Source: Azadirachta indica
Taxonomy: Eukaryota > Streptophyta > Magnoliopsida > Sapindales > Meliaceae
DNA length: 64,000 nt
Direction of reading: 5' to 3'
Assembly (NCBI GenBank): GCA_022749755.1
Contig: CM040443.1
Location: 4,937,191-5,001,190, forward strand
The position numbers and the translations under genes were made by a program. Of the stretch, positions 13,494-37,200 are shown in pieces; the stretch's first letter is position 1, and the number at the start of each line of letters is the position of its first letter. The notes under the pieces were generated by a model. It was given only the letters and a program-made list of their open reading frames with translations. It was not told where the DNA came from and searched no databases.

Positions 13494-13875
13494 TTTTTCA
13501 TGTTGGGATCGGCATGTATTAGAGTGAGCTTGAGCTTCATCTGGGTTTATAAAAATTTTGGTTTCCTTTAAGGATTTAGAGAAATGTTTCCCAATACTGA
13601 TCGGAAAATATCGGCCAGCAGGAATTTTGATGAGATTGGTCAAAATGATTTGACATCTTATAAGAAACGGACTTATAATATCAGTATATTTACCAAATCC
13701 TTCTTGCTAATATCGATAGCTTTTATGAATGATGTAAAATATACAAGGCTGAAAATTTATCCCAAGAAAGATAGGGGAGGTAGTTGCAATAGTTACAGTT
13801 TGGTATTTCCTATATACATATAAGTGTCGGTGATTTTCGTTAAATTTACAAAAAGGGCAGAAATTTAAGGGATAG

Positions 13876-13911
13876 GAATTCAACTCACGCCCATATAACG
13901 GGCGTGAATTC
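13876..13911. repeat. GC-rich stem-loop
   Basis: TCACGCCC (13885-13892) pairs with GGGCGTGA (13900-13907) across a 7-nt loop. The outer GAATT and AATTC can extend the stem past a 4-nt bulge. It is conspicuous because the surroundings are AT-rich. No T-run follows, and its function is unknown. Confidence 0.6.
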
Positions 13912-15046
13912 TGTCTAACCGTCAAACCACAGGCCTTAAGTCTCTTTAAATAATTAAAAAAAATGATTGTAAATAAATCCTAAAATCCACATAAATTTGT
14001 TTAATAATTACATAATTACATATTAATAAAAATAGCATTTCAATGTACTTCACAATTAATACCAGATATTATAATAATTTTTTCTAAATAATGCTAAAAA
14101 AGCACCGAAACTTGTCTCGTACGCTCCGCCACTTCATTTTCTCCTAGCAATTCCAAAACAAACAAATTATTCAAATGCAAGTCTGGGAGGCATCTTTCAG
14201 TCCATATAATCCTCTCAATGTACTGCTTCCTCTGTCTACGCGTGGACTAGACCGATTGAAAAGATTGCAAGGCGGGGTAAGGCAAAAAGACTGGTATTAC
14301 TTGAGTCCTTGTTTGACTTGACTTTCCACGTCCACTTCACCCGTCTGGACCACGGCACCAGCGCGCCTCATTTGACTCCCCAGGCGGGATGATTCGTGAC
14401 TTTATTTTTAAGGTTTAACAACATCAAATGAAATAAAATTGCCAGTATTTACATATCACATAAAACCAAACAGCACTTAAAAGTATTGAGCACTTAAAAC
14501 GTCAAATCGAGAGACGGCATGCTAAAGGTTACATGTCAATTCAGTCTTGATGCTACCTCCATCATATCAAAACCAATCGCTTATTTATTTTTTGGAAAGA
14601 AATTTTTTAAAAATAAATAAATTATTTTCAAACCATCATATCTACTGGCAATCAGTGTGATTCATTCAATATTCTTAACCGTCAACAACTCTCACAAATA
14701 GAAAGTAAGCCAAAACAACAATACCACACTTCTCCCATATCCAATAACATATATGAGAAAGTCATAACAGGGAAGGATATTCCAAGATAAAAGAGATGGG
14801 CTTTGCTTATCAATCAAGAACATCAAAAATTTTGATCGGAAAATACTCTTAGTTCCAGATACTCTTTTGTGTTTCTAATTAAGCAACAGAATGACAAACA
14901 TATGAAAACACATCTAACTGTGTCAAGGATTACTAGAGTTTTTGATGAGTTTTCAATTGTATAACTCATGACACCAAGACAATCCCTTTCTTATTACCCG
15001 TATCGAAAGACCTTCGATCTTGTCTCTGTATAGGAGTACTGTGTAT

Positions 15047-25090
<10,044 letters not shown>

Positions 25091-25376
25091 TTTCGAAACG
25101 TCGATTCTCGAAATTGATATCTGAAACTGTTCGTATCGATCACTGGATTTGGTTTGTAAGATAAATGAGTGAGGCTAATTGCGTTTTATAGGAACTGAAA
25201 GCAAAGCTGGCGAAACAAGGGAACGACGTGTGTGCGATTCTGGTTTTGCCTTAATATTTTTTATTTTTTAAAATTTTTTTAAAAAAAATTAAAATTTTAA
25301 ATCTTCCAGAGAGTGAGCGAGAATAGGATGACGAATATGCGATGGGGAAATATCGAAGCCTCAAGTAATTGTAAGA

Positions 25377-25440
25377 ATATGGGAAAAGAGCGGTTCCTGC
25401 GGTTAGCATTTGGATTTCCGGTTACTGGATGGAGTGAAAT
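25377..25440. repeat. Dispersed direct repeat, copy A (upstream of PGM)
   Basis: About 36 bp (ATGGGAAAAG, then GGTTCCTGCGG, then GCATTTGGA) recur with few mismatches at 27584-27619. A weaker match (GTTACTGG) and a T-rich stretch follow in both. Both copies have the same orientation, about 2.2 kb apart. This suggests an old segmental duplication of the PGM upstream region. Confidence 0.75.
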
Positions 25441-27316
25441 TAAAATGATTTTTTTTTAAATTTAATTTATTTCGAGTTTAAATGAGTTTATAATATTAAT
25501 GATTTAGAAAAAAAATTATAACAAATGTATTTCATTACAATTTTTAAGAAAACTGATCAAAATATTTAATTTTATTCATACAAAACACTACAAGTACTAT
25601 TTTAATTAGTATGTAATTAAACTAATATAAAAATTATTTTTAGAGTAATTAAATTTGAAAAATACGATTAAAATATATGGATAATACTCATATTTCTTAA
25701 TTTTTAAAATGCTTCCTTCAAATAAACTAAAACATAATAGTTTTTGTTGATTTTTTACCGTATTGTAGAAAATAGTGTAATAATATGTATTTTTTTTACA
25801 ATATTCTTATATTTCAAAATTAATTTAATTTATGTTAATTCAATTCATGGAAGATCATTAAAAATAATCATTTTAAAAATATTAGATCAAATTTTGAATA
25901 AAATCACAAATCATGTGTGTAGTATCAACTAACTTGATTTGATTTACTTACTTTAATTTTTGAAAATGAATTTCATGGTTGGTTAGGAAAATCATTTAAG
26001 CTTCTAATTCTTTCTTGAACGTATTAATTTCGAAGTTGGTTAGAAATTTGTTTAATCAAACAACAAACAAATGTAATATAAATTAAATTAAATTAAATTA
26101 AATATGTTGATAAAATTATCTTTCATAATTTCGATGGCAAAGTTATTTGATAAAAATTATTTTTAGTACAATTTACTTATTATATTTGATATCCCGTATT
26201 TTTATTTTAATAATTTTAAAGTCATAAAATTATAAATATTGAACATATTTTAAATTACTAATAAATGGTACTAATATTTTTATGAATAAATAATTATTAT
26301 TACGACATGATACTAAATTGTAGAATGTATTGCTAACTATTGCTTTCCTCAAAGTGTTTCGGTTTTCAAAACCTTTTTATGATTATTTATTTATTTTATT
26401 GCATTGTTGATAGCGTTCTAAAAATCAACCGCGAGTAAGATTGTATTCGATAGAGAGTATAAAATAAGTGCAATGATATCATTGTTATGGTACAAAATTC
26501 AAATACATGGAGCGCAGTTCGTAGTAATACAAGTAGTTGGTAAAGAAACACATCAAATTCCTAAGATCTAGTCATGATTTTACATCCTATGATCTAGTCA
26601 CTTTTTTTTTAATTAAATATTACAAATCTTCTACATTATACTATACGTTGAAAAAAAATTATTAAATATTTCAAATTTATTACGTTATACTATACAATTT
26701 GGTCACTTCTTTTTTTTTTATTCCAGACTTTCACTCGCATGTAGTGTGATATCACTTTTTTTTTTTTTTTACTTTCCTTATAATATTATAAATCTATAGT
26801 CACATTTTGATACTGAATATTACAAATTGTATACTATGCAAGATTTGAACACAATCTTTACAACATTAGGCCAAAGTCTTGGTGGCATGATCTGATCACT
26901 TTTTAACACGTATCCATACATTTTTTTATAATTATTGTAATAATATTAGAAATATAATTTTATAAAAAAAATTTATCAATACAATTATCGATGTAATAAT
27001 ATCACATCTTGAGATATGTGCTTATATAGAATAGATTAAAGGTCTATTTGATATAATTCTATTTTTTTATAATTATTGTAATAAAATTATTTTATTTATT
27101 AATTTTTCCAAAAGTTTTTTTTTTCAATATCAATCAAATTTTATTAAAAAATTATAAAAAAAAAATTATTATAAAATTTTTTTTAACTAATTAAAAAATC
27201 AAATCTAGTGGACACTAAACCAGATTATAAACTCCAAGTTCCTCTACAAACTCAGTATACTAATACTGTAAAAAAAAAACAATGCTACTAGTACTAGGTG
27301 GATTCGGTTTGTAAGA

Positions 27317-27448
27317 GGGATCATGAGGGGCCGAACTTAACGGCCTTTTTAACAAAATGAGAGGGAAGTTGGCAAAATAAAGGGGATGATGAGGGGCCCA
27401 ACTCACTTGCCTTTTATACAAAATGAAAGGGAAGTTGGCAACATAAAG
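27317..27448. repeat. Tandem duplication, two copies of 66 bp
   Basis: Copy one 27317-27382 and copy two 27383-27448 share GGGAT(C/G)ATGAGGGGCC, then ACAAAATGA and GGGAAGTTGGCAA with scattered substitutions. They lie just upstream of the second copy of the dispersed repeat. Confidence 0.85.
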
Positions 27449-27581
27449 AGAGGGACGCGGGTGAGATTCTGTTTCTGTTTCTGCTTTTTCATTTTATTCT
27501 TTTTTTTAAAAAAGAGAAAAAAAATCAAGAATATACGATCCGGGAAAATGTTAAAGCCGGTGCGTAACTGTAAAGAAAAGA

Positions 27582-27640
27582 AGATGGGAAAAGAAAGGTT
27601 CCTGCGGTCAGCATTTGGAAAAGATAACCTGTTACTGGTT
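27582..27640. repeat. Dispersed direct repeat, copy B
   Basis: Partner of the segment at 25377-25440: GATGGGAAAAG, GGTTCCTGCGG and GCATTTGGA appear in the same order, followed by CTGTTACTGG. No functional gene begins here on either strand. Confidence 0.75.
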
Positions 27641-30600
27641 GTATTGGAATTAATTGTAAATTTTTTTTCTGAATTTAATTTAGTTTATTTAACATATACT
27701 TGATCTGATTTAATAATAGTTTAGCCATAACGATTGTCTCGATTTGGGCCTGGAGTGGATTGGGCCCAACATTGTAGTAAGAACTTTCCAGTTCTGGCAT
27801 CAAAGAGTGCAATGCATTATATTGAGCGTTGGGGTTTGTTGGGCTTGCAAATAAATTTTAAAATTAAAAACAAAATTGGATTTTTAAAAAATATTTTCAT
27901 GTATTAAAAAAGTGTTCCAATTATTTGATATTTCTAAAAACATTTTTGAATCTGTATAAAGTATTAGTATTTGCATTTCTTCTTTTGGAATTTTTGAAAA
28001 TAACAAGCTTATTTTTTAAAGACATTATTCATTTATTTTTACACTATTTTACATATATTTTTTAACTTTTAGAAATTTATTCAATCAAATTCATTTTGTA
28101 AACTTAAAAAACACTTATAGTTGTATACCCACTAACAAAATATATGAAACTTACTTTGCTACAATGTATCTCCTGTGGACAAACGCCGGTGGAGCCAAAA
28201 ATAGAAAACCAAGAGGGCTAAAATATTAAAAAAAATTTTTAAATGAAGGTGTAAATTGATAAATATCCAAAGTTTAGAGCCAAAATAAAAATAAACTTAA
28301 TTTATGGGGCTAAAGTATAAATACTTATATGAATTGGATTTTCTATTTAAAGTGAGATGAGATTTGAGAATGTTTTAAATTCAATTTCTTTCATCAATAT
28401 AAAGAGAGGCCCTTCGGCAATTTTGCATTAAAAGTTGACACTAAACTTGACTATTAAAAATACTCCGATTCTATTTTTATTTTTTCTTTTATAATAACTA
28501 TATGAAGCAATATTAAAGTATTTTAATAAACTTTAAGTACAAATCTCTTTAGTATCACTTTAAATACACGCCTCTTAGGTAATTTGTTTTTTGTAAAACT
28601 CAAGTAAAACTTGGTATCATACTTGAGAAGCATAATATTATTACTCTTTATTAAAAAAATGTATAAGAAAAAATCTATCCCATCGAAGGCGATAAACTCT
28701 CTTTTTATGGGGTTAAAATTCTAAACTTCACAATGGCTCAAGCATCCACCAAAATTTAAGGTTTTTTAACTTGAAATAAAAACTCTTTCCTAAAATTTAA
28801 TAGGTTAAAAATCTTTAACGTCATCAAAGGTTTCGTATAAATTAGACATAGATTTTTGGGTTATAATATAATAAAATATAACTAAATTCCTTTCAAATCA
28901 AACCCTTTTATAAAGATTTTATAACTTCCATTATAATTTATAATTCGCACTAAAATTCAATACTTATTTCTTAAATAAAAGTAATGGGGTAAAAATCTTC
29001 TAAATTGTGAAAAAGTTCTCAAAATATCACTAAACTCTCATTATCTAATTTTTTTTTTCTACCAATATCATGATATAAAAAGGGTATAATTGAACTAAAT
29101 TGCAAGAATAAAGATTAAAATACATTAAAAATGCAAAAAAGTAAAATATTTAACAAATTTTATTTAACAATTAATATTTGTTTCTCATTATTTTATTTGT
29201 AAATGGCATCTAATATCTTTATTCGACAATAATTATAAAAAAGAAGCTCACTTCAATTAATTTCAAACCTACTATTATAAAGAATTCAAAACTTATGTAG
29301 AATAAAGACAACAACTTTAATACACAAACTCATAAAATAAACCAAAAAACAAAAAAAAAAACCATGACTTACGAATGAGAAAAGCCGCTGGCTTCCACTT
29401 ATAAACTAACTTTTTTTTTTTTTAAATAAAAAAATTGTCTCAGCTCCAAAAAGTATAATAATATTCTTCAACTACTCATGAAGGTTTCAACAAACAAATT
29501 GCTTACATTTGTAACTTATTTAATTGCCCAAGTTTCTTTTTCTTTTTTATTACTATTTTTAATCATCACTTGCACCTTCTTTAGTTAGTAACTCTTAATC
29601 CAACTTTTGATAAAATCATAATAAATCGTAGACATGTAAAACTATATGGATATGTATCCACCAAGTTATGAATATTTTTTTATAATTAATTCATAATTTA
29701 TTATTCTATCACTATATGAAAAGGCTAGGTGGCAAAAAGGATAAATGGGCATATTTATTATCATAGTCTAACTAATCTTTTAAATAAAGAAAAATTAATT
29801 TAACGCAATGCTTATATCAAACACATGTAATACAATTATTTGCAATGAAAGAATAATTCTAGGTATAACCGTTGACGTGTTTAAAAATGGAGAAAAAGAT
29901 GTATACATTTATGAAATATAAAAAGAATTAATAACTTAATTGCTAATGCTCTAAAAATATATCATCAAATCTCATCCGTTAATATCTTTTTGTTAATTAT
30001 TTTATGTGTATATATAGGGAAAGGATAGCAGTCCATTTTTTTTAACATTTCTTATTCTTTAGATTTAAACACATCTATCTAATATGTACGCTAATTATAG
30101 TGCATTAATTAAGCATTAACTATATATATTTCTTTTATTAACTCAATAGTTGAAACTAATTTTATTTTTATGTAAATCAAAAAATTTAAATTTATGATAT
30201 TAACAATTTATCCAAACCAATGAAAATTAATAATTAAGAAAATTTAGTTAAATAATTCTCAAAATATTAAATTAATTTTTTTAATTTATCCATTTTAAGT
30301 ATGCAAATATCCTTTTCTTTTAATAGTAACATATCCAGAAACTTAAAACTAACTAATTGATTAAATATGTGAAATAAGTTAACCTACCAACTTTGAGAAT
30401 ATCAATATCATATTCATACCAACAACCCAAATTTATGATGAAAAACACAAAGTGTGAGAACAGTCTAAGATCTAATAGTAGCATCATTCAATGTATTATG
30501 AGCAAAACAATAACTAAATTTTATGGAGTATATAGTATTTACATTTGTAACGCAATTATGTATTTACATTTGAACTTTGATATGACATCACTTAATACTA

Positions 30601-31235
30601 TTCTCAAAAGAGCCAACCAAAATTGTACTAACATAAACGCTCTGCCAAAAATTGAACGTGAAGCACACAGACGCAGTGAAAATATTCTGTGTTTGTTCAA
30701 CGAACACATAAATAGCACAAACCATGTAAAGCAACAACAGTGCCCGAATTAAATTTTAACCACAACCCGCCTAAACCCGCCCAAATATTTTTAAAACATT
30801 TCATCATTTCAAACAAAAATAATAATAATAATAACTTCAATTAAATAATATATTTCCGTTTTTGCAATTAATAATACCTGTAAAGCTTCATAATTAAAAA
30901 AGAAAAAAAAAAAGCAAAAGATAAAAAAGTAGTCAGAATCAGTCTCATTTTTTTTTTTTTACCATATTTTTCTAAAAGAGAGAGTGAGATATGGAAAAGA
31001 GAGGAAAAAGCCTAAACAGACGCTGAACAATTTTACATGAAAATTACAGGTCACATTAATCTTCCTGAACATTACATCCTCCATTACAACACTCGCTTCT
31101 TCACTACATTAATTAATTTTTTAAAATTAAAATTAAATTAAAGAAAAACTAAAAAAGAAAAAAACAACAATTAGTAGGAAACTAACACGCCTACACAACC
31201 TAATTCTCTTTCTCTCTCTTTTTCACTGACTTCAG

Positions 31236-31979
31236 TCAACCGGCTACCGGCGCAACTGCCGGCTTGACCTTAGGCGGTCGGCCTCTACCTCTGGGCGCGC
31301 CGCTCGTAGGAGCCGGAGCGGAAGGAGCTGTTGCTGGAGCTGCAGCTGGAGTTGGAACTGGAGTCGTCTTGGGTTTCTTTGGAGGCCTGCCACGTGGCCT
31401 CCCACTCCCACCTGAGCTCTTTTTCTTTGGTACAGTGGGTGGCGCGAAGGGATCTCTCGGCTTGGGTGGACGGCCACGTGGTCTGGGCGGAGACAGTACG
31501 GTTCCCGGAGGTAACGGCGCCTTGGGCTTCGGAGGACGGCCGCGTCCTCTCTTGGGTGGCGCGTTTGGGTCGGGTTTCATGTAGTTGTTCTTGACCAAAA
31601 TAAGCTGTCCGGTTTGTTTCATTTTGTCTAAGTGGTGGGAAAGTAAAGTGGAGTGAGCCGGCGGCAGATCCGGGTGCGCCGACTCCATTTGCTTCGAGAT
31701 CGCCGCCTTAGACGATCCGTTTTTCTCGTTCAACGCCTCAATCGCAGCCATGATCATCTGAAAATTGAAAATGCAATTAAAAAAAAAGCTTAAATCCCAA
31801 CACGTTTCATAAAATTCAGCTGAAAATTCAGACAAGACGAGAAATTTAGTGACTACCTCCGGATATTGCGGGATAGAAGACGAAGACTGCAGTGGAAACT
31901 GCTCCTGTTGTTGAGGCTGCAAGTGGACAGTGGGCGGCGGCTGTTGTTGCGGCAGAAGAGAATCTTCGGTGGAAGCCAT
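31236..31979 (-). CDS. HMGA: HMGA (HMG-I/Y) AT-hook chromatin protein with H1/H5-like domain
   Basis: Nuclear architectural protein that binds the minor groove of AT-rich DNA. Two exons, 31857-31979 and 31236-31757, join in phase 0 to give 214 residues. A Gln/Pro-rich N terminus (1-40) precedes a linker-histone winged-helix domain (about 38-105, from YPEMIMAAIEAL to LVKNNYMKP). Four AT-hooks follow with the RGRP core: 111-118, 133-140, 160-168 and 197-204, spaced by Pro/Ala/Lys-rich linkers. This is the standard plant HMGA arrangement and length. The ATG at 31979 is the first in its frame. A TATA-like TTTTAAA on the minus strand at about 32041-32047 lies roughly 60 bp upstream, so the 5' leader should be short. 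GC content is far above that of the neighbours because of Pro/Arg/Gly codons. Confidence 0.94.
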   Translation of the reverse strand: MASTEDSLLPQQQPPPTVHLQPQQQEQFPLQSSSSIPQYPEVVTKFLVLSEFSAEFYETCWDLSFFFNCIFNFQMIMAAIEALNEKNGSSKAAISKQMESAHPDLPPAHSTLLSHHLDKMKQTGQLILVKNNYMKPDPNAPPKRGRGRPPKPKAPLPPGTVLSPPRPRGRPPKPRDPFAPPTVPKKKSSGGSGRPRGRPPKKPKTTPVPTPAAAPATAPSAPAPTSGAPRGRGRPPKVKPAVAPVAG

Positions 31980-34235
31980 TGGACAAGAAAGAGAGCGAGA
32001 AACTGTTGATGCGAGAAGGAGAAGATGAAGTGCGGGGACTTTAAAAGGAGGAGGAAGGGTGGTTTTCTTGAGGTTCGGATTTGAGGGAGAAAATGGTTTG
32101 GATGATTCATCCAACGGCTGGGGCGTGTGGGTTTCTGTGGAGATCTGACGGTTATGGTTCGTTTAAAGTGGGTTCACCCGGATTGATGACGTGGATACGG
32201 ACAAGGATGGCATTTGGGATATTGTCCCAACGTTTTGACGGTTTTGGACATGTTTTTGAATTGATCCCTTATCATGAGCGTTTCAAAAATTTAATCGGAA
32301 ATTGTTACGTGTGCATAAGCTATGGGTATATTTCAAACGTGGTGCTTTGCCATTTGTTACGAGGAGGAAACAGAAAGATTTTTTTTTTACTGATCGAATC
32401 GGATCTCGACACGACGTCGATAGCACGTGGGATTAGATCATCTGATTTTCGAATATAAGGACCCAGATCCAGCATCCAAGTGCGGAGAAAGTGGGGCCCT
32501 CAGTTGGACCGGGTAAGCAGGTGTATGATATCGTGTTACTGAGGAGTAGGATACACCGTGGGGAAGCTTGCTGCATTGGTCCAATGCTTTTAGAAATTAA
32601 GATAATCTGTTGAATTTGCCGTTGACTTTGACATTCATAAAGTACTCATCGTCGTACATCATCACAGCCCGCTACTCAGAATTCAAAGGTTTTCCGACCG
32701 TACACTTATTTATATCTTAGAGACCTAGACGATGTTTTGCGGATAGACATAGACATCTATTGACTACCCCGTCCTTTCCATTTCTTAGAATTGCAAACGA
32801 GTACAAAATATTTTCAGAAATTCTATACGTTCGGTTAAACATACATCAGAATGCATTTTGCCCCTCGGTAACGTGGAGCTGTAACTAAGGTCCAAGGCAG
32901 CAGAAACAACCCATAAGCGATTAACCTGTAACTCAAACCGAAGCTAAACCAAATTACAATAGCTTAGTACAAATTTATAATTTATTTAGATTGCATTGGA
33001 TTAATATCTTTTAACTCATTTTAAGTTTAAATTGAATTCTTTCGAGTTTTTCTTCTTCTATAAACCAATACAACTCGTATAAATATATATAGTAAAAAAA
33101 TATTACTTTTAATCGTTATTATATATATTTTTATTGTCTTATTTGATTGTTAGATGATAAAAAATCAGACAAGAAAAGATTAATAGTAAAATTTTTAGAA
33201 TTTGTATCGCGTTTGTACGCGATATATTAGTACTGCAAACAAAACTGTTTTTTTCAAGTTGAAATTTTTGCATTTAAACTTCAAAAAGAAATTAGGTCTA
33301 AAGCTAAAGAACCTAAATTGAATCCAATTAAATTGATTCGAGTTTTCTAATTATTTAGTTGGTTTGGGTTTTTCTTATGCCATTTATTTGGGGTTGACCC
33401 TAACCCAATCCAGTCTAAATTGTGCGCACCACTAGAAGTGACCATTCATTTTTCTTTCATTTAAAAGTTTAAAATAGGCTATGATTTTTGTAATCCATAT
33501 AGTAATCAATTAAGATTCTGACCATATAATATATATCAAATCATTTTAGGTCATGATATGACGTAAATGTATTAGACTCAAAATTAGTCTGACATGACAA
33601 TGCTTTGAATATAATGTGTTATAATGTAGTTCTAATAGGCTGGCTTCATTTTCAAATACTAAAGCACTTATCAATGTCTCTTATCACGATAAAATGAGGA
33701 AATATTTCATTAATTCCTTTTGAAATTTAAATAAAGTATTGATAAATTTTTCTAATTTCAATAATTTTGTTTTTCATATTTCAAGATAATCATAAATTTT
33801 ACTTAACATTATCTAAGAACTTAAGATGTCATAAAATTTTATCAAAAGTCGTCTTTACCAAAAAGGTTTCAATCCATTCAGGTTGGGAGAATTTATTTAG
33901 TATTGTTTTACATAGATAGCCTTTCTCTAAGTCAACGAGAGTAGTATGACTATCACACCTCTGAGGCTTCATCTGGGCTTGAATTTTCTTATTTTGTGAA
34001 AATCTTTGTGTCGTTTGATCTTCTAGTCAATGAATTTTTGGAATTATTATGCAATGTTTTGTAAACAAGATGTTCAATGAAATAATTAATAGATGCCATT
34101 TCCATTTATGACTTAACAAACCTAGCCTTCTCTGCAAATTACCTCATTAACATATACACATATTATGGATTGAAAATTCAGTAGATATACAGAAAAGAAT
34201 TACCAAAATTTTTTCTTCTACAATAAAACTAAACC
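31980..34235. other. Intergenic region, HMGA promoter and kinase 3' flank
   Basis: The first several hundred bases from 31980 are the leader and promoter of the minus-strand HMGA gene and are GC-richer than average. From about 32600 the sequence returns to AT-rich intergenic DNA. No gene was recognised. Confidence 0.5.
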
Positions 34236-37200
34236 CTAACTCTCCATTGGACGTTTCCCTGGGTCCCGTCTCGGGATACTTAGAGTTGATGTAGAGGCAG
34301 AAGCACTAGCAGTATATAAGCTAGAATCGTATGTACGGGAATTAGATTCACCGGAGCTTCCAGCAGTTGAGGACAACGATGTTGCCCGTCTTCGAGCTCT
34401 TCTGTATCTAGAACCTGGAACTCCAGGCCTAGTTGGTTCATCTATACTGCCAGCGCTAGGTTTCTTTGATAGCATCACCACTACTCGTCGCATTTGTGGC
34501 CGTAAGTTTGGATCACCTTGCGTGCATAGCAACCCTATTTGGATACACATGGCTATTTGGTCAGCAGAAGCTGATGCTGCTAAACTGGGGTCTACAATCT
34601 CCAAGCTCTTGCCTTTCTTGTAGAGTTTATATGCCTGCAATAACAGTGAAATGGCAACTTAACAAATGTCTCTGATGCATACAACTCTCTAGCCTTACGT
34701 CTAAATGATTTTGAATGTCTTAGTTCACTAATTTTGGACAAAGTTTCTTCTTGAATCTACATGTTCAATTGTTCATAGTAAATAACGTTATCATTTCCAC
34801 TAAGGGAAACTGAATGTTCAATTGTTCATAGTAATTTCATTTTCACTAAGGGAACAAATGGTTCAGATTCTGATCTTACCCAATCGAGTAGATTCTGTGC
34901 ATCTGGATCTAAATTGAAGTTTGAGTTTCTCTGTCCACTGATGAGCTCTAACATAACAACCCCAAAGCTGAACACATCTGCCTTAACCGACAGCTGCCCG
35001 TGCATGACATACTCCGGGGCCATATATCCACTGTTTTCAAATTATTTACAGACAAGAAGGGAAAAACAACTCTACATTAGGTTAACACTATATAATTCTA
35101 GCACTTAAGACAATACAAAAATTATAACAGGGAGCTAGAAAACATACTTGGTACCAGCTACACGAGTGTTAACATGTGTTTGATCTTCTGGAAAGAGGCG
35201 AGCCATGCCAAAATCAGCAATCTTGGGTATCCACTTATCGTCAAGCAAGATATTGCTGGCCTTAATATCTCTATGGATGATGCAGTTGTGTGAATCCTCG
35301 TGAAGATAAAGCAATCCCCGAGCAACGCCAGTGATAATGTCAAACCTCTGTTTCCAATTGAGCTCATGTCTTCTATTTGATTCTGTACAGAGACCATAAC
35401 CGTTGCAATCACCAAGACTATAAAGAGAATTGATCCATCATATTATAGTCAACAAAAGTAACAAATGAAGTAACTGCCTTGTTATTTATTTATTTTCTGA
35501 TGCTCATCAACTTAGTGGTTAAAACCCATGAATTGAATTTCGCGGCTTTTTCCACTCTGGACCTACCACGGAAGTTTGGATTATGATAGGTCAAACATTC
35601 AGTTGGTTTGGATATGCAAATTATACAAAGATTTGTCAAAGTCTTGACAGCTGTCTCTCTCAAAATGTTTAAAGCAAGAAAAGCACATCTTGGACATAAG
35701 AGGGAAAACAGAAAAAAGAAAAAAAAAAGGAGACCAAATACTTAATTAATTTTGATGGGGGTGAAGCAGCAGGCAGTTAAAGACACCCAAAAGAAAATGG
35801 AAAAAGCTAAACATATAAGCAAAAACATGGCTTCAAACAAGAAAAGAATAAAAACCTAATGGAATCTTGTCACTGCAAAAAAGCATTTCTATATTTCTCA
35901 TAACATAATGGCTGCATGCTCATAGCAGCTTCATCACAAAAGTTGACAGACTGCATACATTCAAGACTTTCAATGAATATCAAGCTATTCTGGTTTCACT
36001 GTAATAGCTCATCCACAACTTTTACATATTTGCACATGTGAGTTCTATGATTTTAAGAAAGCTTGGAGACATTTATGATGCAAGAAAGAGTGAAATCAAA
36101 GATTATCTATGCAATTATTGGTGTTGTTCAATTTAGAAATTAACTTTGACCAATAGCAGGGATGTGCGACTATGAAGATGAAAAGACATGAGGGATGCCA
36201 ATTCAAATCAATCTTAATATTACGTAATTTTTCTTTTCCTAAAGGATTTGATCATTGAAATTGTTTCAAGGTTGACTGTCTTCACAATAAAATTAATACA
36301 TGTTTCGTGTTGAATTTCTGCCAATTCATCCTCTCAGATGATTCTGAAAAGATCAGCAGGCTTACAGTTACCACCCATACTTGTCAACCTAAGATTGTTT
36401 ACCCATCAATGTCGAGTGATGTCTTTTCAGTCTAGAAAAAGTATGTGTGCTTATTTAAAAGGCAGTATCTTTTTGACTGGATCAAATAGGACCAAGAATT
36501 AAATTATAAAAAGGTAAGAAAACTATATGAAATAGGTCATGTTAATATTATTTAATTTTGAAGAACATCAAAAAGTTGCGGCTAAGATTTTCTGAATTTT
36601 AGTAAAACATGAAAAAGAAACCATAAAAGAAGAAAAGGAAATTTTGTGCAAGCATACAGTTTTGTTAATCTCCAAACTTCACAGATTATTCCAATATAGA
36701 AAGAGAAAGTGTTAAAATTCCTCAAAACAAAAAGGGTTTTCAGATTTTTGCACTTAGATTATGCAGCTGTGTTAACATGAAGGAACACAAATATGGAGGG
36801 ACTACTAAATTGTGCCCTGTTCAGTTTGGCAAAAATCCTATAGTTAAACTCGCTTAACATGATGCAAGTAAATAGAAAAAGAGGATAGAAAGGCAAAGAA
36901 TTAACAGATGCTTACTGAAGAGAAGCTTGTCAAGACTTTCGTTTGTGACATATTCATAAACCAATAGCTTCTCCGCACCATGGACACAATAGCCTAACAG
37001 ATTAACCACATTCCGGTGTTGCACCCGAGCCAACAACTTGGCCTCGTTCTCGAATTCCTTCTTCCCTTGATTCGAACTTCGAGACAGCATCTTCACTGCA
37101 ATTTCTCTTCCATCATCTAACTTCCCCTGTAAATAAAAATCCCACACATCTCCATTGCCTTAATTACAAAGAAAACGAAATAATTCCAGCTCTTCAGGGT

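Larger units (their letters stand above)
11900..15046. other. Intergenic region between pectinesterase and phosphoglucomutase
   Basis: No gene recognised. Contents: a (TA)n tract at 12080-12103, a 22-bp perfect inverted repeat at 13366-13493, a GC-rich stem-loop at 13876-13911, and from about 14100 a more mixed-composition stretch that leads into the 3' end of the phosphoglucomutase gene, which reads from the right on the minus strand. Confidence 0.5.
25091..31235. other. Gene-free interval between PGM and the HMGA gene
   Basis: The first 150-250 bp hold the 5' leader and promoter of the minus-strand PGM gene. The rest is AT-rich with long poly-T/A runs and no recognisable gene. Features inside: a dispersed duplicate pair (25377-25440 and 27582-27640), a 66-bp tandem duplication at 27317-27448, and two TGGGCC-type motifs at about 27745-27770. 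Just below 31235 lies the 3' UTR of the HMGA gene. Confidence 0.5.

Noticed and set aside
31264..31584. Long Gly/Leu/Pro-rich open frame on the plus strand
   Set aside because: It is the antisense shadow of the AT-hook exon of HMGA; GC-rich repeats keep both strands open.
31980..32114. In-frame extension of HMGA upstream of its ATG
   Set aside because: The frame is open but its first codon is TTG and no ATG is present before 31979; a TATA-like motif at about 32041 puts most of it outside the transcript.
35500..35590. tRNA-like string (AGTGGTTAAAACCC and nearby)
   Set aside because: No complete cloverleaf or B-box consensus could be fitted.
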